Source: Impatiens glandulifera (lineage: Eukaryota > Streptophyta > Magnoliopsida > Ericales > Balsaminaceae). From it: 64,000 nt of DNA. Shown here piece by piece: positions 24,101-41,382 of this stretch. Position 1 is the first letter of the stretch, and every line of letters starts with the position of its first letter. Made by a program: the position numbers and the translations under genes. The stretch is from positions 23,225,348-23,289,347 of the forward strand of contig NC_061870.1 of assembly GCF_907164915.1 (NCBI RefSeq), given 5' to 3'. The notes under the pieces are model-generated. The model was given only the letters and a program-made list of their open reading frames with translations, made no database searches and was not told the DNA's origin.

Positions 24101-24212
24101 GATGCATATTGATTTGGCTGGACCAGTTTGGAATGACAAGAAGAAAGGCGCGACTGGATTTGGGGTTTCCACTTTGGTTGAATGGGTCATGCAAAACACT
24201 TCGGCATCTTGA
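21155..24212 (+). CDS. LAP2: Leucine aminopeptidase, family M17, chloroplast type (9 exons)
   Basis: Exons 21155-21388, 21475-21889, 21965-22385, 22475-22601, 22682-22777, 23516-23593, 23670-23730, 23813-24000 and 24078-24212 join in frame to 584 residues, close to the Arabidopsis LAP2/LAP3 length. Residues 1 to about 55 are Ser-rich, poor in acidic residues and plastid-transit-like. The M17 N-terminal domain follows, then the catalytic C-terminal domain with the metal-binding segment [15 protein letters not shown], the family signature NTDAEGRL (metal ligands Asp and Glu, catalytic Arg) and [14 protein letters not shown]. These hexameric two-metal enzymes remove N-terminal Leu and similar residues, in peptide turnover and stress responses. 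Intron 5 (738 bases) carries repeat insertions. The symbol is by resemblance; LAP2 and LAP3 cannot be separated here. Confidence 0.93.
22860..23470. repeat. Dispersed repeat in LAP intron 5, shared with the SRPR-alpha intron
   Basis: Phrases AATGTTGAATAAAC, CTTATAGTAACTTAAT, ATTAATTT..CATGG/GTGGATTAAA, TTGAGTTGAAT and ACAGTTATNAAATGAATTTAAT occur in the same order at about 37600-37910. Both copies lie inside introns of unrelated genes, so this is a dispersed nonautonomous element. It is itself interrupted by a SINE-like segment at about 23135-23220. Confidence 0.6.
23135..23220 (+). repeat. tRNA-derived SINE-like fragment in LAP intron 5
   Basis: The segment TTTAAGAGACCGAAAGTCACGAGTTCGATTCTCA holds a pol III B-box-like core (GAGTTCGATTCT at 23162-23173). 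The same order of phrases occurs on the minus strand at 43030-43125. Partial copy; no A-box recognised here. Confidence 0.4.
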
Positions 24213-24692
24213 TCTTATAGAATTGTCATAGATCAATAATATCAAGAAGAAATAGCTGGAGAAAAAATACTTGATACTTGATACTTGAACATTATTATTA
24301 GAGATCGATAGCTTTGTTTTGAATACACAAGTTCTGTAGCTTTGGGTCTAGGTTTGAACAAAATAATTTTATAAATTTATTTTAAAATATTTATATTTTC
24401 AAAGATATGTGATGAGTTCTTAATAATGATATATATATTAATAAATTTAATTAATTTTTCCTGAGTTTCCAAACAAAAAGAAAATTTGTTTATTTATTAT
24501 TTCATTAATTAATTATATATCAATTTTATTTATTTGTCTAATTTTATATATATTTATTTTACATTTATGAAGTTTATTTCAATGATTTTATTATTATTTA
24601 GATAAGAAACAATACTTGAATTATGATGATGAAGTACGAAAATATATTTAAGACCAAGAACGAATCTAACTTAGAGCAGCTTAAGCCCACCC
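24213..24692. other. LAP 3' flank
   Basis: 3' UTR followed by AT-rich DNA. No gene seen. Confidence 0.4.
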
Positions 24693-24701
24693 CAAGTTCA
24701 T

Positions 24702-25096
24702 GAGAAATTTGAGCAAATGATATAAAAAAACAGGGTGAATTGCGTTTGGTGAGAGTGAATAAATTAAATAGCGCTAGTGACCTTTTTTTTTCTGACGAAA
24801 ATGTCCCTATTGCGTCACGCAGGTTGCGTGACGCAATTTTTTATTTTTTTATTTTTCAAAAAATTTTAATTAGGAAAGTTTTTGGACGAAAATGCCCCAG
24901 TTGCGTCACGCAATCGCGAGACGAAAAAAAAAATTAAAAAAAAAAATCCGGTTGCATCACGCAACTGAAGTTGCGTTACGTAAGAATACAATTGTCATTA
25001 AAAAAAGAGGTAACCAGCGATATTTAAATTATCCACCCACACTCACCTCCCTCCCCTCGTTTCACCACATTTTTTGGGTTATCTGTTCAAATTTCC
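24702..25096. mobile_element. Short MULE-type MITE related to the element at 10753
   Basis: The left end GAGAAATTTGAGCAAATGA matches the ends of the larger Mutator-like element, including the downstream GCGCTAGTGAC and the GACRAAAATG..CC phrase. The right end read inward is GGAAATTTGAACAGATAACCC. Flanks are CAAGTTCAT (24693-24701) and CAAGCTCAT (25097-25105), a 9-bp duplication with one mismatch. The interior is dominated by TTGCGTCACGCAA motifs in both orientations (hairpin at about 24809-24837). About 395 bp, noncoding. Confidence 0.7.
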
Positions 25097-25105
25097 CAAG
25101 CTCAT

Positions 25106-27332
25106 CCTATTATATATATACTATTTTTTTAAAAAAAATTCAATAGCAAGCCTAAATAGTTCCATGAGAGAAAATGAGGCGATGAAGACTATTGGTTAAT
25201 TGACTGCCTATAATTTATTTTTATTTTTTACTTTTCTTCTTCTTTTTATTCATATACTCTTTTTTTAATATATATATATCAACTTATATTTAAAATTTTG
25301 AAGAAAATATAAAGTTATTATTTGAGACATTTTATTATATTAAGATTAGATTTAAAGAAAATTGTGTAAACAATTTATTTTTCATATAGACGATGTTTAG
25401 ATGGTCGATAAAGAGATTAAATATTTTTATTTTTATAAAAATTATCTATATTAGAGACAAACAAAATTAATTTTTATCTCATAATTCCTTATATGGTCAT
25501 TAGTTATAAATATATAACTTACTTATTTATAAATTTAAAAGTGTTACAAATTTTTATTTAATTTTTATCTTTTAATATATTATTTTTATGTCATACTACA
25601 TGAGAGTTTGTCCTTCGACAATTCTTTATGTGAGGTATATCTTCAAATATTATAAAAATTTAAGTTTTATGTGACAAAGTTTAAGTGAATGTTGTATTAG
25701 TTACCTATTCGTTAATGTGGAAATTTGTAATTCAATTATCTTAAATTACATTTTTATTTATTTTTTAAAGTCAATTCCAAAGGTTTTTTTCATTTTGTTT
25801 TCTAAGTTCACCCTAAATATAATTCATGGGTCCGTCCCTGGCTAAGACATAACGAGATTAAATAGATCAAACTCAAAGATGTAGTTGAAGCCGAAGACTC
25901 TTTTATGTGAGAATGTAGAAGAGCTGTAGTTGAAGTTTGAAGGCTCTTTTATATGAGAATGAAGATAAAAGAGGGAGGTGACAACTAAAGATTATGTTAA
26001 TTTCATATGAGAATGGAGATAAAAGAGGGAGATGACAACTTGAGATTAGAATAAGAGAATAAAGATAATAAAAAGGGATTAGGTTTAGAATATATATAGG
26101 TGGACAACAAAGTGAGCAGATGAGAAATTAGGTTTAGAGAATAAAGATGAGGTGGGTTGTGACTGCTGAAAAATTAGAGTTAGAGAATATAAATGAGGTA
26201 AGTTGTGGCTAAGAAATTAAGCTTAGAGAATGAATACTGAATTATTATATATAATAAATAATAAAAAATGAATTCGGTTTTCGGATTGGTTTTAGAGTCA
26301 AACCCCAACTCAAAAATCGAAAATATAATTCGAATTCGGTTGAATATTCGGTTCAGACCAAATACTAATAATAAGAATTAGTTATTTGCGCACTCTCGAT
26401 CTTTATCTATGTCTTCTCTGTCTCCACCAACTATTCTGACATCCTTCACCTCGCCATTCTCCGGTTATCCTCTTGTGTCATTCATAGCTTGCCCCAACAA
26501 CTCATTTTTTCTAACTTGGTATGCTTAAATGGTTAATTTAGAGTTTTAGTCTATAAAATTTAAATTAAAAATTTTATTCTACAATTTAATTTAGAGTTTT
26601 TTCATGAAATTTAAATAATGGTTTTATGTTCTTTGAAACTAAAATTAGGACTTTTTAAAAGTTTTCAAGAAATTAATTGAATAATGTTTGATTAGTATCT
26701 AATGAAAAATTTAAGGAAACTTTTAGTCGAGAAAAACGAAGGCTTTTAAACACCCCCACTAAGTTCAGAAAAACTTTCTCAAAATCTTATACGGTATGTA
26801 ATTTGAATTTTGTATTCCCTTCTAATAAATTTTTTAGCAACATTTTTCAAATATCATACTAATTTTTAGCAGATTTATTAAATTCATACATAATGGTCAA
26901 GAAAATTTGATGGTCATTAGAGATGTGAATCAATTATGTATTTGTGATTTTATGGAGTTTGTTGAATCACCGAGAGACAAAAATCGGTCTCTCTTTAAGT
27001 TTTGGTATCATGGGGGTGATGATGATTTAAGTTCCTTCAACACTGATCATGATGGGTTAGAGGTTGTACAACTTTGTAAGATTTGTAAGAGTTATCTAAA
27101 TGTTACTATTTACTATAACCTTGATGATGCACTAAACCAATTGAAGTTTCGTATTAACTTGATACCTCTACAAATTCTAAATGTTACTATTTACTATAAC
27201 CTTGATGGTTATTAATTTTTCAAATAACCAAATTTTTTAAATAACATGGATCCGAACAAGGCCTTGTTATTTGAACTAAAATAAATAAAATTTGAGCGAA
27301 GATAAAAATATAGACTCTTGACTAGGAATGAC
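25106..27332. other. Intergenic DNA with local duplications
   Basis: AT-rich. Between about 25900 and 26240 a phrase of the type TTAGAGAATAAAGATGAGGTGGGTTGTGAC recurs in decaying form (imperfect tandem units of about 50-60 bases). An open frame at 26907-27215 (102 codons) contains FVESPRDKNRSLFKFWYHGGDD..., faintly like the N-terminal region of MULE transposases. It ends in a direct repeat of about 29 bases (27098-27126 and 27178-27206) and is not supported as a gene. Confidence 0.35.
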
Positions 27333-28086
27333 AATATATACCCGTATGTCTGATATACGTGGGTACCCGATGATTGAGTTCGGATATTTTAAATCGGGGT
27401 GGGGTCAGACATGAAGGGGATAAGGTACCCGGTTGGGTATGGGATTGGGGATGGAGAGTATGCGAAACCCAAACCCGATACCCGATTATATTAATATTAA
27501 AAGTATATTTTTTTTATTAATGTTTAATGTATGACTTTTTAAATGTTTCATCGTTACAATTATCATCATTTAATTTGGTATTATCTACCCTTTAATCCAA
27601 ATATATCACAAATACACTACACTCTAATTTAAAATTTTATATTCCCACAAAAAATATTTTTTTACATAAATTTTAAACTTCAACTTTTATTTTAATAATA
27701 AAATATTACTTCACTCTCATCCTTCTTCATATTCAATTTATAATGTTCTTTTTATTTTTATTCTATTTTTTTGTCCACTCTAGTTTATCTTTTTTAAGAT
27801 CTACAAAATAAGTATGCAGGTAAGTAATATTTTTATTTTTATTTTAAACATGTCGATATTACTATTTTAAAAATTATTAAAGTTATGTTTCTTTTTCTTC
27901 AATTTTTAATCTTATAATTTTTTTAATCGGGATAATGGGGTACTCGTCGAGAATCAGGTACCCAATGAATTGGGGATATAAATAGAAGTAGAGTTACTTG
28001 TCGGATTTGAGGTCGGGGTCGATTATTAAATAAAAATCCGGATTCGAGAATAAATACTTCACTGTCGACGGGTAGATTATCATCTA
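27333..28086. mobile_element. hAT-like nonautonomous remnant
   Basis: The left edge TAGGAATGACAATATATACCC and the reverse complement of the right edge TAGATGATAATCTACCCG are similar and face each other. Both are followed by GGGTACCC/CGGGT-rich subterminal sequence. The end type (TAGGGATGRCAA) is common in plant hAT MITEs. No transposase and no clear 8-bp target duplication. Confidence 0.4.
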
Positions 28087-29947
28087 TTTATTAAGATAAA
28101 ATAATACTTATAACAAAAAGGTATTTGAAAAAGTTTTGAAGTTGAATACTAACTTTAAAAAAAAATTATCCATAAAAAAGACTAATAAAGTGAACATGTA
28201 AACAATAATTAAAAAAACTAAGAAGAAAAACAAACAAACACATAAACAATAGTAAAAAACAAATAAAATTATTCAAACTATATCCAAATCCTAATAAAAT
28301 GAATTAAATTAAGAACAAAATAAATTAAATTTGGATTTAATAAATATCAGGTAAGTTTTGCCCATTTGTACACCCTTAGTATGAAATCATGTAGTCTTAA
28401 ATCTGAATGGACTCTATTCTTTCTTTATTTTTTGGGGACAAAAATAAGATAGACAAGTAAGATTCTCAAATAGAAACTAACATTACAAAACCTCAAATAG
28501 AATTTAAGAAGATGAAATTCTAACTATTTCTTTCCAATTAGATCATCCATAAAAACATGAAAATACTACGGGAATAGACTCACAAGTCCCAAGCCTCAAC
28601 TTTCTAACGACACCGACATAAGCCTTTATACCCACCGAATTCTATATGAGGTTCCAGGTTCCTACGATAATTGAGCAATAAATAAAAAATGAGAAGTCGT
28701 TTCCACCTCTTTATACCACATGGTACACCTATTGACCATCACAACTGGAACCCCACTTTATCAAATTGAACCAAGAGATCTTATTACACTAGAAATAGTA
28801 GCACAATTGGAACCCCACTTTATCAAATTGAACCAAGAGATCTTATTACACTAGAAATAGTAGTGGTTCACGCTGAAACCTTTGATAACTCTCCATTAAA
28901 GAGTGTCGGTGTTCTACCTTATTAGTATCTTGACAAGCTGAGGGACCCTAAAACCTTAAAGTGATAAATCACTATCTTTGGAATTGAGTCTTTTCATAAT
29001 TAAACCATGTTGATTCATATTGAATTTTAAAAAAAGAAAGGTATTTAAGAAGTAATGATTAATTATAATATTGATAAGATGGTTTTTTTTTATTAATATA
29101 TAATGATAAAATGAAAAATAATAATTTAAAGTAAAAAAATATTTTAATATTTTAGTTAATGAATTAAGTGATATAATAAATAAGAATGAAGTGAAATAGT
29201 GTTTAATTATGTTAAATTATTTAAATAATCCTAGTTAATCATTTTCAAAACAAATATAATTTGATTGTAGAAGATTTTCTTTTTTAAAAGGCAAACATTT
29301 TAAAAAAGTTACTTTTATTTTCAACTTTGTATTTTTTTTAAAGAAAATTGAATTGTATCAAAATAAAATTTTTCAAATGTAATAAATTCAGGAAATGATA
29401 AAAACAAATACTCATACTAATAAATAATAATAAATAAATAAATAAAAAGAGTCCTTTAATTCATTCAATCACCAAAATTCTAACCTCACAACAAAAATCA
29501 TATCCTTAAATCCAACCTCTTTACAAATTGCAACCTCACAAAAAATAATAAAAATAATAAAAAAAACATGGGTTTGTCTTGTCAACTCAATAAATGTTCT
29601 CCTTGTTTTTATTCACCAAATATTTTTATTATGAACAAATGGACGGCTAAGATTCAGCCAGTAGTGCAAAGTACAAACCCTCCACAACGGTCCTGATTTG
29701 CCACATATTTCTTCAGTTTATTGTGGATGTTATAAATTTATATAATCCATACTCCCTACAAATATAATAGTGGACACTGAAATAGAAACAAAAAAATATT
29801 TTATCCGAAAAGGATTGAACAACAAATACTGCAATTCCTTCATCTGGGCAGGTACTATTTCATCTTTATATCAATATTGTTAATGTTAATGTTCATGTTC
29901 AATTACCCATTTCAACTACTTTATCAAACTTATATATTTTTTAGAAA
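28087..29947. other. Intergenic DNA and phototropin upstream region
   Basis: AT-rich; no gene seen. It contains a near-perfect tandem duplication of about 59 bases (see 28744-28862). The last 200 bases probably include the phototropin promoter and leader. Confidence 0.4.
28744..28862. repeat. Recent tandem duplication, two copies of about 59 bp
   Basis: The phrase beginning TGGAACCCCACTTTATCAAA and ending ACACTAGAAATAGTAG occurs twice back to back with no mismatch visible over the shared part. This indicates a recent slippage or unequal-exchange event. Confidence 0.9.
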
Positions 29948-34807
<4,860 letters not shown>

Positions 34808-35000
34808 TTTCTAGATATCCTAAGAAGCAATTAATGAACTGTTTTGTTGTATTCTTTCCTTTGCAGACATGTTTTTCCTGATCTACATTACAAAATGAAT
34901 AGGAAAATGGAGGAAAGAATGAAGAACCAATTTTATTTATCATAATTTTGTGTAACTATTTAAATAAGTAAAAGGAAATGAATTTTGAATATGTTTAGAA

Positions 35001-35321
35001 CTACTTTGGAGGGTGAGTATTCTTGGGGGTTGCAGTTCCAGAGATGACTTTAGCGACGTCTAGGGCAGAGGCCTCGGGTTTTTTATTGGCACACAAGGCG
35101 AAGTAACCGATTGTAGTGACGAAAGCCAAACCGATAATGGCTTTTTTGACAGGACTGCCTGCGGGCAACTTTTTTGTCTGGTGGAGAACTTCTGTTGTTG
35201 ATTGTTGTGCTCCTGGAGCAGCCATCTTTGGTGGTGGTGGTGTTGATTGTTGTGCTCCTGGAGCAGCCCTCTTTGGTGGTGGTGGCGCTGATTCGGTTGA
35301 TTTCTTTCCTTGGTTCACCAT
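35001..35321 (-). CDS. Small proline-rich one-pass membrane protein, unknown function
   Basis: Single-exon ORF of 106 codons whose ATG lies in a good plant context (ACAATGGTG). Residues 13-27 and 28-42 are a 15-residue tandem repeat (PPPPKRAAPGAQQST / PPPPKMAAPGAQQST), encoded by a 45-bp DNA duplication. A membrane segment follows (about 61-78, AIIGLAFVTTIGYFALCA), then a polar tail with ASALDVAKVISGTATPKNTHPP. I do not recognise a named family, though the membrane-anchor plus tail layout resembles small plant membrane proteins of unknown role. It lies tail-to-tail with the phototropin gene, about 190 bases apart. An overlapping plus-strand frame (35116-35463) looks like its shadow. Confidence 0.6.
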   Translation of the reverse strand: MVNQGKKSTESAPPPPKRAAPGAQQSTPPPPKMAAPGAQQSTTEVLHQTKKLPAGSPVKKAIIGLAFVTTIGYFALCANKKPEASALDVAKVISGTATPKNTHPPK

Positions 35322-36462
35322 TGTTGTCTGTCTTTTTTTTCTTCTTCTCTTGATTGGATGTCTGAATTCTGATTATGAAGATTGGATGAAGAGGAGATGG
35401 AAGGAGGAGAATGAAGGCTTGACAAATGGTGGGTGTAGCTTAAAATTGGTTTGTTCTTTTTAGGAAGTTTGAGGTGCTGAATTTGCTCACAAATTTCTAG
35501 CTTTTTTTTCACCATCTTTTATTGATGGAAATGTAACAAAGTATGACATGTTTCACTTATTGAATTTGTGATTTTTAATAATTTTAAAGGATTTTTTTAC
35601 CATTCATTATATTTATTTTTCTATTTGAAATATGACTTCAAAATAAATTAATTTTACTTACTTTTAAATTTGTAAAAATAGTTCAATGAAGTGTCTAGTA
35701 ACACCTTATAAAGATGACAGTGTCATTCTGCATGCAAAATTGTGTCAAATCAAATTGGGGTTTGAAAATTATTCATATTTTGATATATCGAAAATAACGT
35801 ATACCGACAAAATCGGTACGGTATAGTAATATCAATATCGAAATTATCGGTACAAGTTTCTCCAAACATATTTGATGATTATTCAGGTTAACTCCAATTT
35901 TTTAAACTAAATTTAGTTTTTAAGCTTTTGTTGGATTCTAATCATATTAGAGTCTTAAAAACAATATTATTGGTATCATAATCGAGATTTCGGTATCGGT
36001 ATAACTTTTCTTATTAATGAAGATTTCGGTATATTCTACGTATAAAAAGAATTATATATCATATATACATTCCCACCCGAAAGGGATTTTTCCGAAAGGG
36101 ATTAAAAATACTTTCTTTTGTAATATTTTTTCTTTCGAACGATCTTCACTTCAACTTAATCTATCATTGATACCAACTCTTTCCAAAAGCTACCTTAATA
36201 GATTAATAATATTGAAAATATAATGCGAGTCTAGCTGTCCTAATTTTTAATATTCCCAGTGATAAACAGTCACCAGATTCTCAATCAAAGGGAAATAGGA
36301 TGAATTAAGGTGCATATCCATTCACCAAAACACATTAAATAGTTAAACATGGATCAAGTACACAAAGTTGTAGAACAGATCAAGGTTTTTGAGTACGAAA
36401 AACACAGAACAGACAATCTCAAAGATGCAGGACATGACACTTTTTTAAGATACATTTCTCAA
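35322..36462. other. Intergenic DNA between the small membrane protein and SRPR-alpha
   Basis: No gene seen. Around 35790-36050 the phrases GGTACGGTAT, CGGTATCGGTATAAC and ATTTCGGTATATT recur. Such palindromic CGGTAT-type sequence is typical of ends of small plant transposons, but no boundaries could be set. SRPR-alpha's 3' UTR probably covers the last 100-200 bases. Confidence 0.35.
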
Positions 36463-39400
36463 TCACTTGAGCAATGTTTTCACGATCGACTTCACATTGA
36501 GCTTCTTCATATCCGTATAAGATTGGCCACAACCCACAAACATTACCGGCGCACCAGAAACATAAACCATAGAAAGTGCCGCTCCAACCTTCAATGTTTC
36601 CATCAAAACAAACAAAGGTTAGCCATCTGAGAGGGCACGAATAAAGGTACTATTCAATATAATGGAGGCTTATTTGAAACTGGCATATAAATTTTTCGAT
36701 ACAAAGAGACTAAATTTAGCTTTCAAATGTGGTCACATCATTGGCTTATAAGGAAAAACTTATGTTTTTGTATCTTATATGGAGAGAAACCGACAATAAA
36801 TTTCTCAATGGATATTCAATGTCATGCTAAATTCAGTTTCCCAATGTGATCTGGATAATTCTGAGCAAAAAGAAAGAGCAGTTTAACTATAAGCTAGTAT
36901 ATGCATGGCTAAGACATGTTCATCGCAAGTTAATAGGTATTATTCTTGTTTTATATTGATTTTTTTTAATTGTTGACTCAGTGCCATCTAAAAGGATATT
37001 TAGCCAATCCAAATTAATAATATACCTTATCGTCGATAGTGTCAAACTTAGTCAGAAGGATACCATCAATCAACCTGGGATTTGGGGAAGCTGAGAGGTC
37101 TGCTAATTTCTGTAAGAACAAGTAGATAAGTTTAATGTTGGAAAGTACACCATGGACAATAAATAGACTATGTAATGAACATAAAATTATCTGACAAACC
37201 TGATTAAACTTTGATAATTGATCTACTGCATCATTCCCAACCAAGGCTTCACCGACAAACAGAACAAGATCAGGACTGTTGAGGTTTATAAGTTTAGACA
37301 ATGCTCTCATAAGTGGTTCATTGTCCTGCACAGGTACAGAAATTTAAAGTAAAAATGATGTCCATTGATGATTCTGGATCTTACTTAATAAATTATAATC
37401 CATAGAAACTTCTATTGGTGTTAATACCTGCATTCTACCAGCAGTATCAACAAGAACAACATCTGAACCATTGTGAGTGGCCTCCTGAATTGCTTCCTTA
37501 GCTACGATTGCAGGGTCTTTCTCATAGCCTTTCTCAAAAATAGGAATCTAATGGAAAATAAAAGGTTAGACATCAGAAATTTTCCATAAGAGGCGAAGCT
37601 GAAAAGTAAGTGTTAAATGTGGAATACTGAATTTTAAGTGCCTGGAAAATAGATGTTGAATAAACCAAATAAAAATATATGAACTTTAAGTATTTAATAT
37701 GTAAGTTGATTTGATTACCCTTATAGTAACTTAATCGGATTAATTTTGTGGATTAAAGTGGTCTTTTGTATGCATTTACTATATTACCGAGTTAAACTAT
37801 CCATTGCAGTTGTTTTTTCTAGTTTAATTTGAGTTGAATCTAAATAGTTTTAAATAACAGTTATGAAATGAATTTAATACAAATAAGTACTCAATTGTTT
37901 AGATTAAATGATAAGCTGAGTTACTGCCTTAGTTTCTTCAGGCAATAGAATACCTGGAGTCTCCGTGCATGAGTTCTTAATTGTTCAACAGCTCCTGATC
38001 TGAACGTGTCACATGCAGCCATCATGACCTTAATATCATGCTGCAGAAGCCAGTAAGCAACCTGACAATCCAAGAAGAAGTTATAGTTCACCTTAATGAG
38101 ATATGAATTCTGCAAAATGAAAGGATACAAAAACTAGTCAAAAACCTTTGCAAGGTTGGTAGATTTCCCAACTCCATTGACTCCAACAAAGACAACGACA
38201 TATGGCTTTCTGTGCTCCTTTGCAGCATGCACTTCCCGTAGTATATCGATTGAACGCTTAGGAGTTAAAATACGGACAAGGGCCTCTTCCATTGCCACCT
38301 GGAGTTAGAGATTCAATATAACAGCTTGTTCTTTTGGAAACAGTTGTGACAGGAAAGATCAACACACTTACTTGAACAGTTGATGATATCCTGGTGAATG
38401 AACCAAGCTTTTTACCTTCCAGACTTATTGCTACAGATTCACAAAGCTTTTCAGCAATCTCCTCTGCCTACAACCAAGATTGCCAACGAAATTGTTAACC
38501 AATAGTGAAATGCTAAAGCCAATATAAGTCGTAAGAATGTAGACAAAATGGGAACTGCAGCATACCACATTTTTTGTCATGAGACGGTCCTTGAGAGCTT
38601 TCAGTGCAGGTTCTAGGTCAGCCTTATCCAAACTAGCCTTTCCAGCAATACTGGTAAAGAAGTTGGGGAGAATAAATAAGAAACGTAGAAATGATAAACA
38701 AACATTGGGGAAGAGAAAAAATGGATTACCTCTGGAACATGGATGAGAACCACCCTGTCTTCTTTGTTCCAGCCTTGTTTTCCTTTCCTGGTTCCTCCTC
38801 TTCTTCTGACTCACTGTCACTGCTGAATGTCTCTTCCTTGTCCATCATACTACTCTCACCTTGATCTACTTCTACAACAGTTATACTCTCATTTCCATTC
38901 TCAGTCATTGGATCAGTAAAATCTAACTTTTTCTCTTTAGGTGAATCATCCCAAACTCTATTCTTTTTTGTCACCTTTTTGTTTGGCTCTATTATGGAAC
39001 TCTTCTTTGGAACAGTGTCTATTTTCTTACTACCTTTTTGTCTTAGCTTCTGTAACTTATTTACATTAAATGCCCCATTATTGGGACTTTCGTCTTTTTT
39101 ACCATTAACAACAGGTGGTAGCTTGTCAACTCCAACATGATTACCATTTGTATAACCGTTTTCTATTTTCTTCACTTTCAAGTTTTCATCATCCGCACCA
39201 TCACTTCCAGATTCACTGTCACCCTTTCTCGCAATTCCCCCAGTACTGGACTTCTGCACCTGCCCTTGCTTCTTGGCCAAGTTGTTCACAGGCTTACTGA
39301 TCTGCTTAGACTTTTTCATTTCTTCTGCCCGCGCCTCAGCCTCTTTCTTAAGCTGCCTAAAAATGTCATCGAAATCATCATAGACGGTACGAGTTGGATC

Positions 39401-39697
39401 ATAGATCTCTGAGAACTCTCGCTTCACCATAGCAAGCAGATCATCAACATACAAAAGATGGAGTATTTTCTGATAAACAGCAACAAATACAAGGCCAAGT
39501 TCGTTGTGGAATGTCCATTTTAGAGTATACGCAGCTCCAGGAGCATCATAATTGTAGGATGCAGCACCTGAACGCTCCTCCAAAAGACAAGACCTAATCA
39601 AGGTGTCAATGGGCGAGCCTCTAAGTGCATTACCAAGCTCGTTGCAAGTCCAGAGGATCAACCCTCCTCTAGTGAAGATCAGTAGCTGCTCTAACAT
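36463..39697 (-). CDS. Signal recognition particle receptor alpha subunit (9 coding exons)
   Basis: Coding exons from 5' to 3' on the minus strand: 39697-38730, 38650-38566, 38467-38372, 38298-38146, 38061-37954, 37547-37428, 37325-37200, 37109-37026, 36588-36463. They join in frame to 621 residues. N-terminal SRX domain (about 1-125, [16 protein letters not shown]...), which pairs with SRPR-beta at the ER membrane; a long charged linker (about 125-320) with basic and acidic clusters; then the NG domain. GTPase motifs: G1 [10 protein letters not shown]2 [12 protein letters not shown]3 DTAGR, G4 TKFD, G5 region [10 protein letters not shown]. It docks SRP-ribosome complexes at the ER by forming a twin GTPase with SRP54. 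A non-coding first exon near 41216-41350 is inferred from an acceptor (TTTATTGCAG) upstream of the ATG and a donor (ACTCAG/GTCAG) near 41216. Confidence 0.95.
37600..37910. repeat. Dispersed repeat in an SRPR-alpha intron, shared with LAP intron 5
   Basis: Same order of phrases as 22860-23470 (for example GATGTTGAATAAAC, CCTTATAGTAACTTAAT, TTTGAGTTGAATCTA, AACAGTTATGAAATGAATTTAAT), so both are copies of one element. Confidence 0.6.
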
Positions 39698-41350
39698 TAT
39701 TTTAGTCCTTCTAATACCTTGCCTGCAATAAAATCCTGAAAACCGGTTAGAAATAATGACATTAGAGTAAGGAGTGAACAGGAACAAATATATCTGATAC
39801 AACCAGATAATAAATTATAGATTTAGGGTAAAGAGAATGGCCTAATAAGGCCAAAGGGGAGAATTAAGAGGGAAAAGAGGTGAGAGCATAATGTAACTTC
39901 TCATTTCATTTCACATATCTGATACAATTCATTTGAGAATATCTTCTAAACAACAATTACAAATCTTCCACTATCTTTGTTTACAAGCATACCACTAACC
40001 TATACTACTATTTATAACCTAACAATGGACCTTTTTCTGTAAGTGTGATAAAAATGAGGTTAGTCACATCACCATTTGAAAACAAAAGAGGTCATTTGTA
40101 TTTTCACCGTTTCTTAACATGTGTTAAAAAATACTATATGCTTATGACTTTTGGAAACTCATTGACCACAAATTTGTTTGGCAAATTACAATAAAAATAA
40201 CTCCAGGCCAGCTGATTGGACTGGGCTTGGGACTGGAAATCAGCAATTCAAGGTCTTTTCTCAACTTAAGAAACTTGGGATTTGATCAGGAGTAGATGCA
40301 ACATGGTGAATTGGAGCAAAGTGGTCTGGTTTACTAAGGTGGTTCCTAGGCACCAATTCATTCTTTGGTAGACATTCCATGGAAGAAGAGCCTAAATAGC
40401 TACACCAATTAGACACTTTGCAAGGAATGTGATCTTGATCCTAATCATATATTATCCACGATATATCAATAGCCTAAAAGTTGTTTAGATCCTCCATCAA
40501 CTTTTATTACACAGTTTTTCTTTTCAATACAAGGGAAAACTATGATCCCAACTAGCCACAATTTTTTTTGCCTATTGATGATAAATTGATTGTTTCTTGG
40601 TGAGAACTAGTTACATATACAAATTTACTAAAACATGATTTCATGACTATAAAAAGTGATAAAACCTAGATACGTTTGTGATCAAGTTGAGAATTTCCAC
40701 ATATGTACTTAGGGAGAACTATTAATAACCAGATAAACACACAGATCACTCCAATTACAAACTTTAGGAAACCACAAACTTATAAGGCAAGACGGCTAAA
40801 TTCCAGTTACTACTATCAATCGTATGTAATCAATTTGGTAACGCTACGTTAGTCACATATTTTGCTAAAGTTTGAGGATAGGCGCAGAGCAGCAGCACAC
40901 GATTAATGGAACATCGGTTGAAAGTTGAAAAAGCTTCTAATCGAACTAGATCCTTGTTTACATTTATGCAATTTGTATATTGCAGCTACTCATATCAACA
41001 AATAAACAAAAAAAGCTCGATGCTATAACTATATTTCGAATCTAATTGATCTTTCCGGATCTAACCAGATCGTAACATGCGTGAACGAAAAAACACCAGA
41101 AACCTATAAATTCAGCAATAAAACGAACGGAAATTGGCCGATAGATGATATTCAACGAGAATTCGCATGTTATATAAATCAAAATAATAAATTATATTCA
41201 TAACACCGATCTGACCTGAGTTTTCGATTGAATCAGCAATCAATCTCTATCGGAGAAACAGAAGGAAAAAAATCAACCAAAATTGAAAGATTCGACGAGT
41301 AAATCTACAAATGAGGGAAGAGGAGAGAGACCAGAAAATAATAACCTCGA
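39698..41350 (-). other. SRPR-alpha 5' UTR intron and first exon
   Basis: An intron of about 1.49 kb (about 39725-41215) lies in the 5' leader, ending at TTTATTGCAG just before the coding exon. The upstream exon of about 130 bases ends ...CGAAAACTCAG. No coding potential seen inside. Confidence 0.6.
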
Positions 41351-41368
41351 TTGGACCGGCGGCTCGAT

Positions 41369-41382
41369 ATATATATATAGGA
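41369..41382 (-). promoter_or_regulatory. TATA box of SRPR-alpha
   Basis: On the minus strand CCTATATATATATCG lies about 25-35 bases before the inferred first exon. Placement fits a core promoter; the exact start site is inferred. Confidence 0.45.

Noticed and set aside
26907..27215. 102-codon ORF with faint MULE-transposase-like N-terminus
   Set aside because: Too weak; ends in a local DNA repeat and has no catalytic domain nearby. Mentioned only as intergenic content.
36349..36630. Plus-strand frame at the SRPR-alpha 3' end
   Set aside because: Antisense shadow of the last coding exon and 3' UTR of SRPR-alpha.
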